Below are positions 45,202 to 55,770 of a DNA stretch of 64,000 nt, in pieces. A program made the position numbers and the translations under genes. The stretch covers positions 4,110,001 to 4,174,000 of the forward strand of contig NC_016935.1 in NCBI RefSeq assembly GCF_000250655.1. Direction: 5' to 3'. The notes below the pieces were generated by a model, which had not been told where the DNA came from, did not search any database, and saw nothing but the letters and a program-made list of their open reading frames with translations. The DNA is from Paenibacillus mucilaginosus 3016. GTDB lineage: Bacteria > Bacillota > Bacilli > Paenibacillales > NBRC-103111. The stretch's first letter is position 1, and each line of letters opens with the position of its first letter.

Positions 45202-48119
45202 TTATGCTTTGTCGGCCAACATCCGGAACCAAGAGAGAGAGACGGGACCATCCAAGATTACGTACACGTCGCGCTTGCCGGAGACGCCTGTCAGCCCGCA
45301 AGTGAGGCTCCGCCAGTCACGTTCCCCGCCAGCTGGAATCTTGCACTTACCTGCAATCGGACCATCCAGTCCATCCAATCGAAATTCAACCTCAGCATCC
45401 TCAGTAGCGGCGGCCCGCAGCTCGACCGCGAAGATGCCTGCACCGAGTTCTGCGTCATGGAATGCAAGCCAGCCTCTATTGCCGTATACGGCTGCGGCGC
45501 TCCCGCCTTCGATGCATTCACCGAGATGGATGCCTTGGTACGCATCGTAATTTGCGGCCCGAGTCACAATCGTAAGGTCACGCGGCGGAATCGTCTCGCC
45601 TGAGACTGTAAGGCTGCCATCGAGCCGCAAATCGACGGAGGAAGCGCCGAGCATGACCGTGTACGTTCCGCTTTCTAAGCAGAATCGGTCGCGCGTTACG
45701 TCCCAGATGGCGAGCGATTCGAGCTGTAGTTGGAACGTCACCTCCGCAGACTCTCCCGCAGCCAGAGCGATACGTTTGAAGTCCGCCAGCTGAAGGCGCG
45801 GGCGCTTGACCCGGGATGCGTCTGCGCGAACATAAAGCTGTACGACCTCTTCACCCTCACAGTCGCTTATGTTCGTCACACGGCAGGAAACCTGGACTGC
45901 CGTGTCTGTCCCGGCCTCAGCGCGGTTCGGCAACAACTGCAAGGCTTCGTAACGGAAGTCGCTGTACGATAGGCCGTGTCCGAACGGATATAGCGGTTCG
46001 CCTTCAAAATATTGATACGTTCGGCAGCCACGGATGATGTCATAGTCCATGAATGGCGGAAGCTGATCGACGGACTTGTACCACGTCATGTTCACTCGGC
46101 CTGCGGGATTGACATTGCCAAACAGAACGTCCGCAACAGCACGGCCGAGTTCCTGACCTGCATGAGACGTGTAGATAATCGCTTTCGCCTTCTCCTGTAA
46201 AGCGTTCAAGGCGAACGGGTAGCTGCCGACGACCACTATAATCGTGTTCGGGTTTTTCTCTATTACAGCAAGCGCCAGCTTTTCCTGTGATTCCGCCAGC
46301 GTGATGTCGGGCCGATCCATCGTCTCCTTGCCGTTGATCAGTGGATGATTCCCGACAAACACGATTGCCGCGTCGGCTCCGCGAGCCGATGCGACGGCCG
46401 CGTCCAAACCGCTCGACACGCATTCAATCTCGAATGTGTCGGCTTGCGTTCCCACAACCGAACTGCCCACCTCCGCTGCTCCTCCGACGTTAATATCGTT
46501 CGACATCTCAACCTCTTGGCCATCACCTACGAGCAGTATACCTGTCTCATCATCAACCGTTACAGGTGTTCCGTTCCAGGTCGAGAAGGTAACTAGCGAA
46601 CTGTCCTGGTCTACAGGTAGTATCTGGAACACTTCCTTCGTAAACCATTCCCAAATCCGATGAGCCGACGCTTGCAAATTCTTGTCGTCCGTTGTCACGA
46701 AGAGGCTATTGCGCAGTGCAATTAATGTATGGCTACCCCAGCCCCAGTCCGATATTTCGAAAATGTCGCCTTCTTCGGGCCTCTCCGCACGAGCAGCGAG
46801 AGGCGACTTTGAATCTTCGCCGAGCCGGACATACCGTCCGCTAGATATAGCCTTAATGCGCATGCGATCGGTGCCGGCGGCGTATGACGTTACGGCGTCT
46901 TTCCCCTCCGCTGCCAGCCTCTCGCGAATTCCCTGCAGCGGGGTAACCGCATATGGCAATGAACCGCTATACCAGTCTTGATAAACAACATCGGCAAGCG
47001 GGCCGATGACGGCAACCTTGCTCAGTTTGTCTGCCTGCAACGGCAGCGTCTTCCCGTCGTTCTTGAGCAGCACGACAGCTTTTTGCGAAGCCTCCCTCGC
47101 GAGCTTGGCGTGCTCTGGATGGAGAATTGCCGACTCGTCGATCGCGGCATATGGATTCCGTTCCGGCGGGTCGAACTCCCCAAGCCGAAAACGAACGCGA
47201 AACATGTTACGCAGAGCGGTATCCAGATCATTTTCTGTCAATAGCCCGTCCTTTAATGCTTCATGGATCGCCTCCGTCACTACGGCTGCATCGTCCGTAA
47301 TACTGTCGATTCCGCCTTCCCGAATCGACCGGGCCACCGCTTCCTTCAGCGTCTCTACGTAGTGATGATCCCGCATCGTGCCCGTTACGTCGAAAGCATC
47401 ACTCACGACAAAGCCGTTCATTCCCCATTCGCCCTTAACGATGTCTATCACGAGCTCGCTGAGATTGGCCGGCACGCCGTTGACCGCATTGTATGCCGTC
47501 ATCATCGACTGGGCTCCGCCTTCTTTGAACGTGATCTCGAATACCTTCAGGTAATATTCGCGCAGGTTGCGTGGATCGAGGCTGACAGATGTATCGCCTC
47601 TTCCTGCCTCATTATTGTTACCAATAAAATGCTTCAGCGTTGCAACGGCTTTCAAGTAAAAAGGATGGTCCCCCTGAATGCCTTGCGTGAGTGCAGCGGC
47701 TAGTTTGCCGGCCAGAACCGGATCCTCGCCATACGCTTCTTCCGTCCGACCCCACCGAGGGTCCCGCTCCAAGTCAACCGTTGGCGCCCACAGCGTCAAG
47801 CCGTTAAAATTCGGATTCTGCTTGTAAAAGCCGCGAGCTTCGTCCCCAATTGCGCTGCCGATTCTCTTTAGTAACTCGCTATCCCATGTACAAGCGAGAC
47901 CGATCGGTTGAGGATAACTGGTCGCTTCCCCGAGCCAAGCCATGCCGTGTGCCGCCTCCGTGCCATGCTTGTACGCCTGTATGCCTAGACGCTCTATTGC
48001 TATCTGGTACTGCGGCATAAGCTCAATTTTCTCATCCAGTGTCAGTTGGGCAATCAAGTCGTTTACACGGTCCTCGAGAGGCGCATTGAAATATAAAGGT
48101 AATCCTTTTCGATTGTCAT
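45202..48119 (-). CDS. GH3 beta-glucosidase/xylosidase-like enzyme, frameshift near the start
   Basis: About 970 residues if the start is repaired. Catalytic nucleophile Asp is in GFVVSDAFDV (about residue 220). The C-terminal GH3 domain, a fascin/beta-trefoil-like insert of about 110 residues (starting RMRIKAISSGRYVRLGEDSK), an Fn3-like domain and a CBM6-like tail follow. The only start with a good ribosome binding site is ATG 48119 (behind TAGGAG), but it is one frame off. Restoring one A in the run at 48106-48109 yields MTIEKGLPLYFNAPLEDRVN, joined to the conserved DLIAQLTLDEKIEL. As written, only a weak TTG at 48057 is in frame. There is no signal peptide, so it is cytoplasmic. Confidence 0.8.
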
Positions 48120-48340
48120 TTTCTCACTCTCCTAGGAAATCCTTAAATATCTCTCCAATCACCATCAGCGACACACTCTAAAATTTGCTTCCGAACAGTG
48201 GAGAGCGGACGACGTTCTCTATCGCATTTTGGGCGATAAAACCCTCGTATACCCGCCTTTACTCATTCTTCTAGCATTTTAGTTCAAAAATGACATGCAA
48301 ACCTCGATTTTTTGGTCTTTTTACTAGCATAATATAGACA

Positions 48341-48420
48341 TTGCCGGCGAACCTTACCCCGTTTCGTAGACGGCGTACATGGCAACGATGACCCCAGTAA
48401 AGCCGCCCGCTACCTACGTA
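48341..48420 (-). pseudogene. GH43 C-terminal remnant
   Basis: The minus strand reads VAGGFTGVIVAMYAVYETG followed by a stop and GSPAM, matching the C-terminus of the GH43 protein at 40989 (VAGGFTGVIIAMYAVCETG). It is an orphan tail of a second, lost GH43 gene. Confidence 0.7.
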
Positions 48421-48450
48421 ATAGCAGATAGCCAAGGGCATCATGCCAGC

Positions 48451-48496
48451 AAAAAAAGGATTGCCCAAGACCAGTAACCAGTCAAAGGCAATCCTT
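48451..48496 (-). terminator. Intrinsic terminator of the transporter operon
   Basis: Arms AAGGATTGCC and GGCAATCCTT (48457-48466, 48487-48496), followed on the minus strand by TTTTTTT. It lies about 40 bases after the solute-binding protein stop. Confidence 0.85.
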
Positions 48497-48536
48497 ACTC
48501 ATAAAAGCATATGCCCCACACTTCAATGGGAGCTTA

Positions 48537-50240
48537 TTATTTCGACCAAAGCTCAACGCGGGCTTTCACCATCTTGGTAAACTCTTCATTCAGCTTGGCA
48601 ACTCCTGCGTCTTCCAGGTCCTTCAGGAATTGATCATAGATCTTATCGAAATCTTCCGGCTTCGCCATAATCGCTTCCGGTATGCGTTTCTTCATAATAT
48701 CTTGCGTTTTCTGGAAAATAACGTTCGCCTGGGAGCCCGTGTCGAACTGAAGCGTCCATGCCGCGCCGTATTTGCGTTCGGGGAACGCGTCTTCAGAAGG
48801 CCACAGATCCTTGTAAGTCGTTGCGCCGTAAGCCGCCAGCGTCTTTTTGTCTTCATCCGAGTAAGCTTTTTGGATCTGCTCGGGGAATGTCGTCGTGTAG
48901 TAGTTTCCGGACGGATCCTTCACGCCGTCGCCGTAACGGGCGGATAGGTTGTAGTTGCCGATACCCGTTGTTTTCGTAAAGGCATTGTTATCGTTTGATT
49001 TTTGCTCTTGCACATCGGCAGGGATGACGCGTTTGCCGTCAACCACATTGTAATGCTTGCCTTCAATACCCCAGTTTATGAGCACTTGGCCTTCATCGGA
49101 AGCAAGGTAGTCCAGGAATTTGATCAAACGAACCGGATCATTAGCATCTTTCGTAATACCAGTGCCCCAGCCAGCAAGGTAACCCGTACCTTGGAAGGAA
49201 TGATCCTGGTACGTTTCGTTCAATGTGACAGGGAAACGAGCGTATGTCGAAGCAAATTTGCCTTCCGCTTTCAAAGCGTTCTCAGCTTGGCCGTAATCCC
49301 ATTGCTGGTCGATAAGACCCAGAACGCGGCCGGAAGCGATTTTTGCTTTGTATTGATCGTATTTTTGAATGAAGCTCTCCGGGTCTAGCAAACCGATATC
49401 GTTCATATGGTTCAGCCAACGGAAGTATTCTCTTTCTTCAGGGCGTTGGTAGTGCATCATAGCTTTATACGTATCTTGATTAATGAACATCTCACCGTCG
49501 TCCGGTGCTCCGGTTGCGTAGAATGCAGGGTTTGTTACGGAAATCAGAATTTGCCATTCCCCGCCGTTAAGAGACAACCCGATTGTCGGTTGGCCGTCTG
49601 CCGTTTTCGGGTGTTTCTCCATGTAGGCTTTAATTGCGGCTTCGTAATCCTTAACGGTTTTGATTTTCGGGTAGCCGGCTGCTTCAAGCACTTGGTGCTG
49701 CAATTGGAATCCGCCACCCGCATCAAAGTACTTATGACCTACGGCGGCTAGTGATGGAAGGATATAAATCGCGTCATCATCCGCGCTCCAACGAAGACGG
49801 TTAAAGTATTCGCCGTAAACTTTTTTAAGGTTAGGACCATGCTCTTCGATCAATGGACGAAGGTCGATCAAAGCGCCTGCATCAACCAATTTGCCTGCGC
49901 TGCCAGATGGCATAACCAGATCCGGATACTCATCGTTTGCTACCATAAGCGCAAACATGTCCGTGTCGGTACCACCGACGGGGAATTCTGGTTTAAGTGT
50001 AATGCCTGTTTTTTCTTTAATAAATTTGCCGACATCGGATTGCATGTCATCCCAGTTCGGGTTGTTACCGGTTGCCAAGCGAATCGTAATTGGCTCAGCT
50101 GCCCGCTCATTTGTTGCATTTGTTGTTTCTGGCGTCGCCGTGTTATTACCGCCTTCTTGATTCGAATTGCGGCATGCCGTGACGAAAACGAATACGAGTG
50201 CCAACATCAAGCTAAGAGCCATGTGCATCTTTCTTTTCAT
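48537..50240 (-). CDS. Sugar ABC transporter substrate-binding lipoprotein (LplA-like), copy 1
   Basis: A 567-residue extracellular solute-binding lipoprotein. The signal ends in lipobox FVTAC (Cys about 23), then a Thr/Asn-rich linker and a large type-1-like fold. Length and the MQSDVGKFIKEKTGI start of the mature domain resemble LplA-type receptors for complex oligosaccharides. The ATG at 50240 follows GGGAGG. It is the third gene after the two permeases and probably shares their operon. It is strongly similar to copy 2 at 52465. Confidence 0.88.
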   Translation of the reverse strand: MKRKMHMALSLMLALVFVFVTACRNSNQEGGNNTATPETTNATNERAAEPITIRLATGNNPNWDDMQSDVGKFIKEKTGITLKPEFPVGGTDTDMFALMVANDEYPDLVMPSGSAGKLVDAGALIDLRPLIEEHGPNLKKVYGEYFNRLRWSADDDAIYILPSLAAVGHKYFDAGGGFQLQHQVLEAAGYPKIKTVKDYEAAIKAYMEKHPKTADGQPTIGLSLNGGEWQILISVTNPAFYATGAPDDGEMFINQDTYKAMMHYQRPEEREYFRWLNHMNDIGLLDPESFIQKYDQYKAKIASGRVLGLIDQQWDYGQAENALKAEGKFASTYARFPVTLNETYQDHSFQGTGYLAGWGTGITKDANDPVRLIKFLDYLASDEGQVLINWGIEGKHYNVVDGKRVIPADVQEQKSNDNNAFTKTTGIGNYNLSARYGDGVKDPSGNYYTTTFPEQIQKAYSDEDKKTLAAYGATTYKDLWPSEDAFPERKYGAAWTLQFDTGSQANVIFQKTQDIMKKRIPEAIMAKPEDFDKIYDQFLKDLEDAGVAKLNEEFTKMVKARVELWSK

Positions 50241-50310
50241 TTTGTTAAAGCCTCCCTTTTTCATGAGCAAGTTTTGCATGTATATAACAGCAACCTGCTA
50301 CTACCAAAAA

Positions 50311-51204
50311 TTAGCTTTTTACTGCGCCAAGTGTCATTCCTTTGACAAAATACTTTTGAAGGAATGGATATACGAGCAAGATGGGTACGGTAACGACGAT
50401 CGTAATCGCCATCTTAATGGATTCGGGCGAAACCGCCGCCATCGCTTGCTGTGCGTTCGGGTCGCGGTAATCGCTGCCCGTCTGCGTAGATAACAGCACC
50501 TTCATCAGCTCGAACTGCAACGTCGTATTTTCCGGACTCCTGTTATTGAACAAGTACGTATCAAACCAGGAATTCCAGTGTCCGACCGCAATGAACAATG
50601 CGACTGTCGCCAATACGGGTTGACAAAGCGGAAAAATAATTCTCCAAAATATCGTCCAATCACTCGCGCCGTCAATTTTCGCCGATTCTTGAAGCGCATA
50701 CGGAAGTCCGTCGATATACGAGCGGATAACGAACACGTTCCACACGCTGAGCAGTGCAGGAATGATGTAAACGGAAAAGGTACCGATCAAGCCTAAGTGT
50801 TTCATCAAAAGGAAGCCCGGAATGAGTCCGCCTGAGAAATACATCGTGAGCGCGAACATAACCGACATCCATCTTCTGGCCTGAAAATCAGGACGGCTTA
50901 ACGTGTAAGCCATCATGGAAGCTGCCACAACCCCGATTGCCGTACCGACAACCGTACGGATGACGGAGTTTTTAAAGCCGGTAACCAAGCCCTCAAAACC
51001 GAAAATCGTTTCATAGTTTTTCAAGGTAAATTCTCGCGGGTAAATCGTCAGACCGCCTCGTACGGTATCCACCGAATCGTTAAATGAAATCGCGAGTACG
51101 TTTAAAAATGGATATAAGGTTACAATGGCTACCACCGTCATGAATACATAGATGAATAGGTCAAATATTTTATCGCCAATATTTTTTTGAACAACGCCTT
51201 GCAT
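50311..51204 (-). CDS. Carbohydrate ABC transporter permease (LplC/YtcP-like)
   Basis: A 297-residue permease with six membrane segments and the EAA motif in LQESAKIDGASDWTIFWRII. C-terminal KYFVKGMTLGAVKS is typical of LplC/YtcP. The ATG follows GGAGG at nine bases. It pairs with the permease at 51218 (13-base gap). Confidence 0.9.
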   Translation of the reverse strand: MQGVVQKNIGDKIFDLFIYVFMTVVAIVTLYPFLNVLAISFNDSVDTVRGGLTIYPREFTLKNYETIFGFEGLVTGFKNSVIRTVVGTAIGVVAASMMAYTLSRPDFQARRWMSVMFALTMYFSGGLIPGFLLMKHLGLIGTFSVYIIPALLSVWNVFVIRSYIDGLPYALQESAKIDGASDWTIFWRIIFPLCQPVLATVALFIAVGHWNSWFDTYLFNNRSPENTTLQFELMKVLLSTQTGSDYRDPNAQQAMAAVSPESIKMAITIVVTVPILLVYPFLQKYFVKGMTLGAVKS

Positions 51205-51217
51205 AAAGTCGCGCCTC

Positions 51218-52177
51218 CTATATGACGGTTTCTTTGGTAACTCTCTTGTATATTCCGTTCGCGATAAACACGAGCAGGATGCTGACTATGGAATTAACGA
51301 TACCGATTGCCGTACCGTACGAATATCGGCTCATTTGAATTCCGTACTTGAGCGCATACAGATCGGATACCTCGGAATAATCAGATACCAGAGGGTTGCC
51401 AAGCAAGAATTGCTTCTCGAATCCAATACTGATTAAGTGTCCAATCGACAAGATGAAAAGGACCATGAAGGTGGTACGAATGCCAGGCAGCGTAATATGC
51501 CACATCTTGCGGAATCTGCCTGCGCCGTCAACCGTTGACGCTTCGTAAAGCTCGGGATCGATGCCTGCCATCGCGGCCAGGAAAATAATCGAGTTCCAGC
51601 CCACTTCCTTCCATAAATCTGAAGCGGTTACAATTCCCCAGAACAAATTGCCTTTAGCCATAAACTGAATAGGCTGGTCGATAATGTTAAGCCACATGAG
51701 CAATTGGTTCACCGCTCCGCCGTCTGTCGAAAGCATCTTATAGACGAGTCCGGCTACGACAACCCATGAAACAAAGTGAGGCAAATACGAAATCGTTTGA
51801 ACCGACCGTTTGAAAAACTGACCTTTCATCTCATTTAACAATAAGGCGAATATAACCGGAACCGTGAAGCCTACAAGGAGTCCCATCGTACTCATGGCCA
51901 GCGTATTTCGCAAAACAAGATAAAATCGTTCATCTTGGAATAATTCAATGAAATTATCAAACCCGACCCATTCCTGATCGAGAATGGAATCTTTCGGCTT
52001 GTAATTTTGAAATGCGGTCAGCCAGCCCCATATAGGTACATAACTGAAAACAAAAATCCAAACTACGAATGGGAGTGACATCATGTACAAGTAACGCTGC
52101 TGGAATGCTTTGATCCAGAACCGGTTCCTTTTGAGCGTCGATCCTGCTTCCGGGGTAGCTGCTGTTAGCGATTTCAT
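51218..52177 (-). CDS. Carbohydrate ABC transporter permease (LplB-like)
   Basis: A 319-residue permease with six membrane segments. The LplB hallmarks are VPIWGWLTAFQNYKP near the N-terminus and the EAA motif YEASTVDGAGRFRKMWHITL. The ATG is preceded by TAGGAGGAG. It is the first gene of the permease-permease-receptor operon, with a cre-like site about 140 bases upstream. No ATPase is encoded nearby, so a shared MsmX-like ATPase is expected. Confidence 0.9.
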   Translation of the reverse strand: MKSLTAATPEAGSTLKRNRFWIKAFQQRYLYMMSLPFVVWIFVFSYVPIWGWLTAFQNYKPKDSILDQEWVGFDNFIELFQDERFYLVLRNTLAMSTMGLLVGFTVPVIFALLLNEMKGQFFKRSVQTISYLPHFVSWVVVAGLVYKMLSTDGGAVNQLLMWLNIIDQPIQFMAKGNLFWGIVTASDLWKEVGWNSIIFLAAMAGIDPELYEASTVDGAGRFRKMWHITLPGIRTTFMVLFILSIGHLISIGFEKQFLLGNPLVSDYSEVSDLYALKYGIQMSRYSYGTAIGIVNSIVSILLVFIANGIYKRVTKETVI

Positions 52178-52315
52178 CTTTGCTCCTCCTAGCTTCGTAA
52201 GCTTCCTCTTTACATGTGATAGCTTACCCTCTCTTATTTGTACTTATCATAAACGGTAGAGACCACTCCCTTGCACCCTTTAGAGTAGACCTAAAATCAT
52301 ATCAAAAGAAATGCT

Positions 52316-52330
52316 TTCAAACGCTTTCAT
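52316..52330 (-). promoter_or_regulatory. cre-like site before the permease operon
   Basis: The minus strand reads ATGAAAGCGTTTGAA, 14 of 15 matches to the cre consensus. It lies between the copy-2 receptor terminator and the first permease gene. Confidence 0.55.
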
Positions 52331-52405
52331 AACCGCACTAGAATTCGGATTCGACAGTCCTGCCCTCACTAGGCACTCCGGGTATCCGTACTATACAATC
52401 CATAG

Positions 52406-52438
52406 AAAAATACCCCCAACCCATCTCGGTTGGAGGTT
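52406..52438 (-). terminator. Intrinsic terminator of receptor copy 2
   Basis: Arms ACCTCCAACC and GGTTGGGGGT, with a short loop, then TATTTTT on the minus strand. It separates the second receptor gene from the permease operon. Confidence 0.85.
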
Positions 52439-52464
52439 TCCACAATAGCATGATATGAAAAAAT

Positions 52465-54153
52465 TTATTCATTCCAAAGTTTCACGCGGTCCTTCACCAG
52501 CTTAGTATACGCTTCGTTTAGCTTCTCGACGCCTGCTTTCTCCAGCTCCTTCATGAAGTCATCCCATATGGCGTCGAATTGTTCCGGCTTTGACAGAATG
52601 GCTTGGGTGATGCGCTTCTTCACAATGGCTTCGCACTGTTGAAAGATGATATTCGCTTCAGAGCCGGTCTCCATGTTGATGGTCCATGCCGATCCCCACG
52701 GTTTGACCGTGAATTCTTTCTCGGACGGCCACAGATCCTTGTAACTTTTGACCTTGTACGCAGCCAATGTCTCCCTGTCTTCTTGCGTGTATTCCTTCTG
52801 GATTTGTTCCGGGAAGACAGGCGTGTAATAATTGCCCGTTGGGTCCTTCACGCCATCTCCGTAGCTCGGTCCGAATCGATACATATCTACGCCGGTCGTT
52901 TTCCTAAAGTTCCAGTTGTCATTAAATTTCATCTTCGAAATGTCTTCCGGAATGACGCGTGTCCCGTTTTCCACCTTGTAATGCTTGCCTTCGATTCCCC
53001 AGTTGACTAGTACTTGCCCTTCGTCGGACGCCAGATAATCTAGAAATTGGATGATGCGAACCGGGTCTTTGGCACTCTTCGTGATCGAGATGCCGATCCC
53101 CGCCAAGTAGCCGGTGCTCTGGAAGTCATGTCGCTTGAAGGATTCATTAAGGGTAACCGGGAAGTGGGCGTAGGTTTGATCAATCTTGCCTTCCTTCTTC
53201 AATGCCGCTACTTCACCGGCGAAGTCCCAATCCGCATCGATGAGTCCCAGAACGCGGCCGCTTGCAATCTTCGCCCTGTACTGGCCAACCTTCTGAACGA
53301 AGCTCTCGGGGTCCAGCAAGCCGATGTCGTGCATATGATTCAGCCATCGGAAGTATTCCTTCTCTTCCGGGCGCAGGTAATGCAATTTTGCCTCATACGT
53401 ATCCTGATCGATATAAAATTCACCATCATCCGACGCGCCAGTCGCTGCGACAGCCGGGTTGGTGACGCTGATCAAAAATTGCCATTCCCCTCCGTTCAGG
53501 GACAAAGGAATGATCGGTTGACCGTCGGCCGTGGTCTTGTGTTTGTTATAATAGGTTTTGAGCGCATGCTCGAAATCCTTCACCGTCTTGATCTGCGGAT
53601 AGCCAAGCTCCTTCAGCACGGCGTGCTGCAGCTCGAAGCCGCTTCCTGCCTTGAAGTAGGTTTGGTTGACCGGTGCTGTCGGCAGGACATAAATGCCATG
53701 GTCGTCATTGCTCCAGCGCAACCGTTTCATGTATTCGCCATAGAGCTTCTTGATGTTCGGCGCGTGCGCATCAATGAGCGGCGTCAAATCGATCAATGCG
53801 CCAGCGTCCTTCAGCTTGCCCACGCTGACTTTGGCCGAAACCATGTCCGGATATTCGTTGCTTGCCACCATCCGCGCGAACATATCCGTATCCGTGTCAT
53901 TGCCCGGGAATTGCGCTTTGATCGAAATGCCGGTTTTTTCTGTAATGAGCTTGCCGACCTCGCTTTGCATGTCATCCCACAGCGGGTTGTTGTCGCCCGA
54001 TGCGAAAGTGATCGTCACTGGCGTGAGATCTTTCTTCGACGGTACGTCAAAGCTGTTGGAGCGATCGAAATCCAATCTGTCGCTGCAGCCGGCGGCTACA
54101 AGAAGGGTTCCGATCATGAACAAGCTTGCCGCTTTTGTTTTGCTGGCTTTCAT
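52465..54153 (-). CDS. Sugar ABC transporter substrate-binding lipoprotein (LplA-like), copy 2
   Basis: A 562-residue lipoprotein with lipobox LVAAGC (Cys about 23). It aligns throughout with copy 1 at 48537 (shared DDMQSEVGKLITEKTGI, QWDYG versus DWDFA, VLVNWGIEGKHY), so the two are tandem paralogues. The ATG at 54153 follows GGGAGG. It has its own terminator and lies between the two-component genes and the permeases. Two receptors may serve one permease with different oligosaccharides. Confidence 0.88.
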   Translation of the reverse strand: MKASKTKAASLFMIGTLLVAAGCSDRLDFDRSNSFDVPSKKDLTPVTITFASGDNNPLWDDMQSEVGKLITEKTGISIKAQFPGNDTDTDMFARMVASNEYPDMVSAKVSVGKLKDAGALIDLTPLIDAHAPNIKKLYGEYMKRLRWSNDDHGIYVLPTAPVNQTYFKAGSGFELQHAVLKELGYPQIKTVKDFEHALKTYYNKHKTTADGQPIIPLSLNGGEWQFLISVTNPAVAATGASDDGEFYIDQDTYEAKLHYLRPEEKEYFRWLNHMHDIGLLDPESFVQKVGQYRAKIASGRVLGLIDADWDFAGEVAALKKEGKIDQTYAHFPVTLNESFKRHDFQSTGYLAGIGISITKSAKDPVRIIQFLDYLASDEGQVLVNWGIEGKHYKVENGTRVIPEDISKMKFNDNWNFRKTTGVDMYRFGPSYGDGVKDPTGNYYTPVFPEQIQKEYTQEDRETLAAYKVKSYKDLWPSEKEFTVKPWGSAWTINMETGSEANIIFQQCEAIVKKRITQAILSKPEQFDAIWDDFMKELEKAGVEKLNEAYTKLVKDRVKLWNE

Positions 54154-54192
54154 GAAATGCTTGCCTCCCTTTCTCCCCCATGCTATACACAA

Positions 54193-55770
54193 CTATGTGG
54201 TTTCCAGTGAAAATGCCTTGGCCTTGGGAGGAGCTCCTTTGATTGAAGAAGGGGGAGCCCCGACATATTTCTTGAATTTGCTGTGGAAATAATCCACGTT
54301 GGGATATCCGACACGCTCCGAGACCTCGTAGACCTTGTGTCCTTCCCGGAGGAGCCGGATCGCTTGCTGAATACGGACCTTATCCAAGTAGGTGTGGAAG
54401 GAGTCGCCCGTATGCTGCTTGAACATTTTCCCCAAATACCCCTTGTGGTAATTGAATATTTCCGCCATCGTCTCCAACTTTAAATTCTCATGATAATGAC
54501 GCTGGATAAAATCCATCACTTGCTTGACCACAGGCAGGCTGCGTTCCCCCCCAGCCTTCCCGCCAGTTCGACGAGCTGGGTCCGTAGCGGCGCAGAGCGC
54601 CTTATCGTAATGGGTGTGTTGATAAAGCGCGGCCAGTAGCGGCGCATAGTCCTGGATATTGACGTTCTGATGGAGAGCTGCCAGATTGCTCAGCGCAATT
54701 GACAACACTTGCACCAGGCCGGACTTGATCGCGGACTCGGAAGAATCATAAGCCGCAAGCGCTCTTCCCGCTTCCTCCAGCGTCTCCGCCACACCCTCGC
54801 CTCTGCCGAGATCCAGCATGTAGAACAGCTTGGTTGCGAGCGCCTCGAGATCCGGGGGAGCATGCCTGTTCGGCTCCGTCGCCGTATGGCTCAAGACGGG
54901 TTCCGTCACCAAGTGGATCTGCCCTTCGGCAAGCAGGAAGCGGTTTCTCAACACGCCTAAGGCGCCTTCATACGATTGACGGATATCCGCAAGTTTATAG
55001 ACAATCCGTCCCGCTGCAGCAGTAAAGCCTACCTGAAGACCGCCGGCGTCCTGCAGAAGCCGGATCCATTCGCTTTTGACGCCGTGTCGGTTCAGATCCC
55101 CCTTCAGAAGGAATCCGATATACGGGCCGGTCTGAAACCCGTACCCGAGATCCTCCTCCTCCGCGGCTTCCAGCCATTTCGTCTTAACCGACTCCAGACG
55201 CTCAAGTCCTGCCTGAGAGATGTCCTCCGCCTCAACCAACAGAATCTGCTTGGATTTACCTACAAAATTGGTTAAGGGCAGCAGCTCGCTTTCCAGTGCC
55301 GGAGCGTCTGCCGGGTCAGCCGCGATCAACTTGAGGATCAGTTCCTCCCTTAGCGCGTCGACATGGAATTCGGACAATTTGGCGTGACCCGACCGCTGGT
55401 CCAGTTTGGATCGGATGCGCAGCAGCTCTCCCTTTAGTTCCAGTTCATCGATCGGCTTGAGCACATAGCCGCTCACCCCCATCTCCATGGCTTGCTTGGC
55501 GTAGGCAAAATCAGCGTATCCGCTCAGGATCAGAAATTGGCATTCCCCATCCGTCTTGCGAATTTCTCGGATCGCTTGAAGACCATCCATGCGCGGCATC
55601 CGGATATCAATGACGATCAGATCAGGAGAAAGCTCCTGATGGAGGGCAACCGCTTTTATTCCGTTTGAGACGTCTCCCACCACGCAGAAGCCAAGCGATT
55701 CCCAATCGACGATCTTCAGGAGTCCCTTCCGGATGGCCGGCTCGTCGTCAACCACTAGCACTTTATACAT
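54193..55770 (-). CDS. Response regulator, YesN/AraC type
   Basis: A 525-residue regulator. The receiver domain (1-125) has acidic pocket DDE at 8-10 and phospho-acceptor Asp-55 in IDIRMPRMDG. A long middle region (about 140-400) is helical and variable. The AraC-type DNA-binding domain (about 415-515) shows EIFNYHKGYLGKMFKQHTG and VSERVGYPNVDYFHSKFKK. Such regulators usually activate adjacent sugar transport and hydrolase genes. It overlaps the sensor kinase gene by 8 bases. Confidence 0.9.
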   Translation of the reverse strand: MYKVLVVDDEPAIRKGLLKIVDWESLGFCVVGDVSNGIKAVALHQELSPDLIVIDIRMPRMDGLQAIREIRKTDGECQFLILSGYADFAYAKQAMEMGVSGYVLKPIDELELKGELLRIRSKLDQRSGHAKLSEFHVDALREELILKLIAADPADAPALESELLPLTNFVGKSKQILLVEAEDISQAGLERLESVKTKWLEAAEEEDLGYGFQTGPYIGFLLKGDLNRHGVKSEWIRLLQDAGGLQVGFTAAAGRIVYKLADIRQSYEGALGVLRNRFLLAEGQIHLVTEPVLSHTATEPNRHAPPDLEALATKLFYMLDLGRGEGVAETLEEAGRALAAYDSSESAIKSGLVQVLSIALSNLAALHQNVNIQDYAPLLAALYQHTHYDKALCAATDPARRTGGKAGGERSLPVVKQVMDFIQRHYHENLKLETMAEIFNYHKGYLGKMFKQHTGDSFHTYLDKVRIQQAIRLLREGHKVYEVSERVGYPNVDYFHSKFKKYVGAPPSSIKGAPPKAKAFSLETT

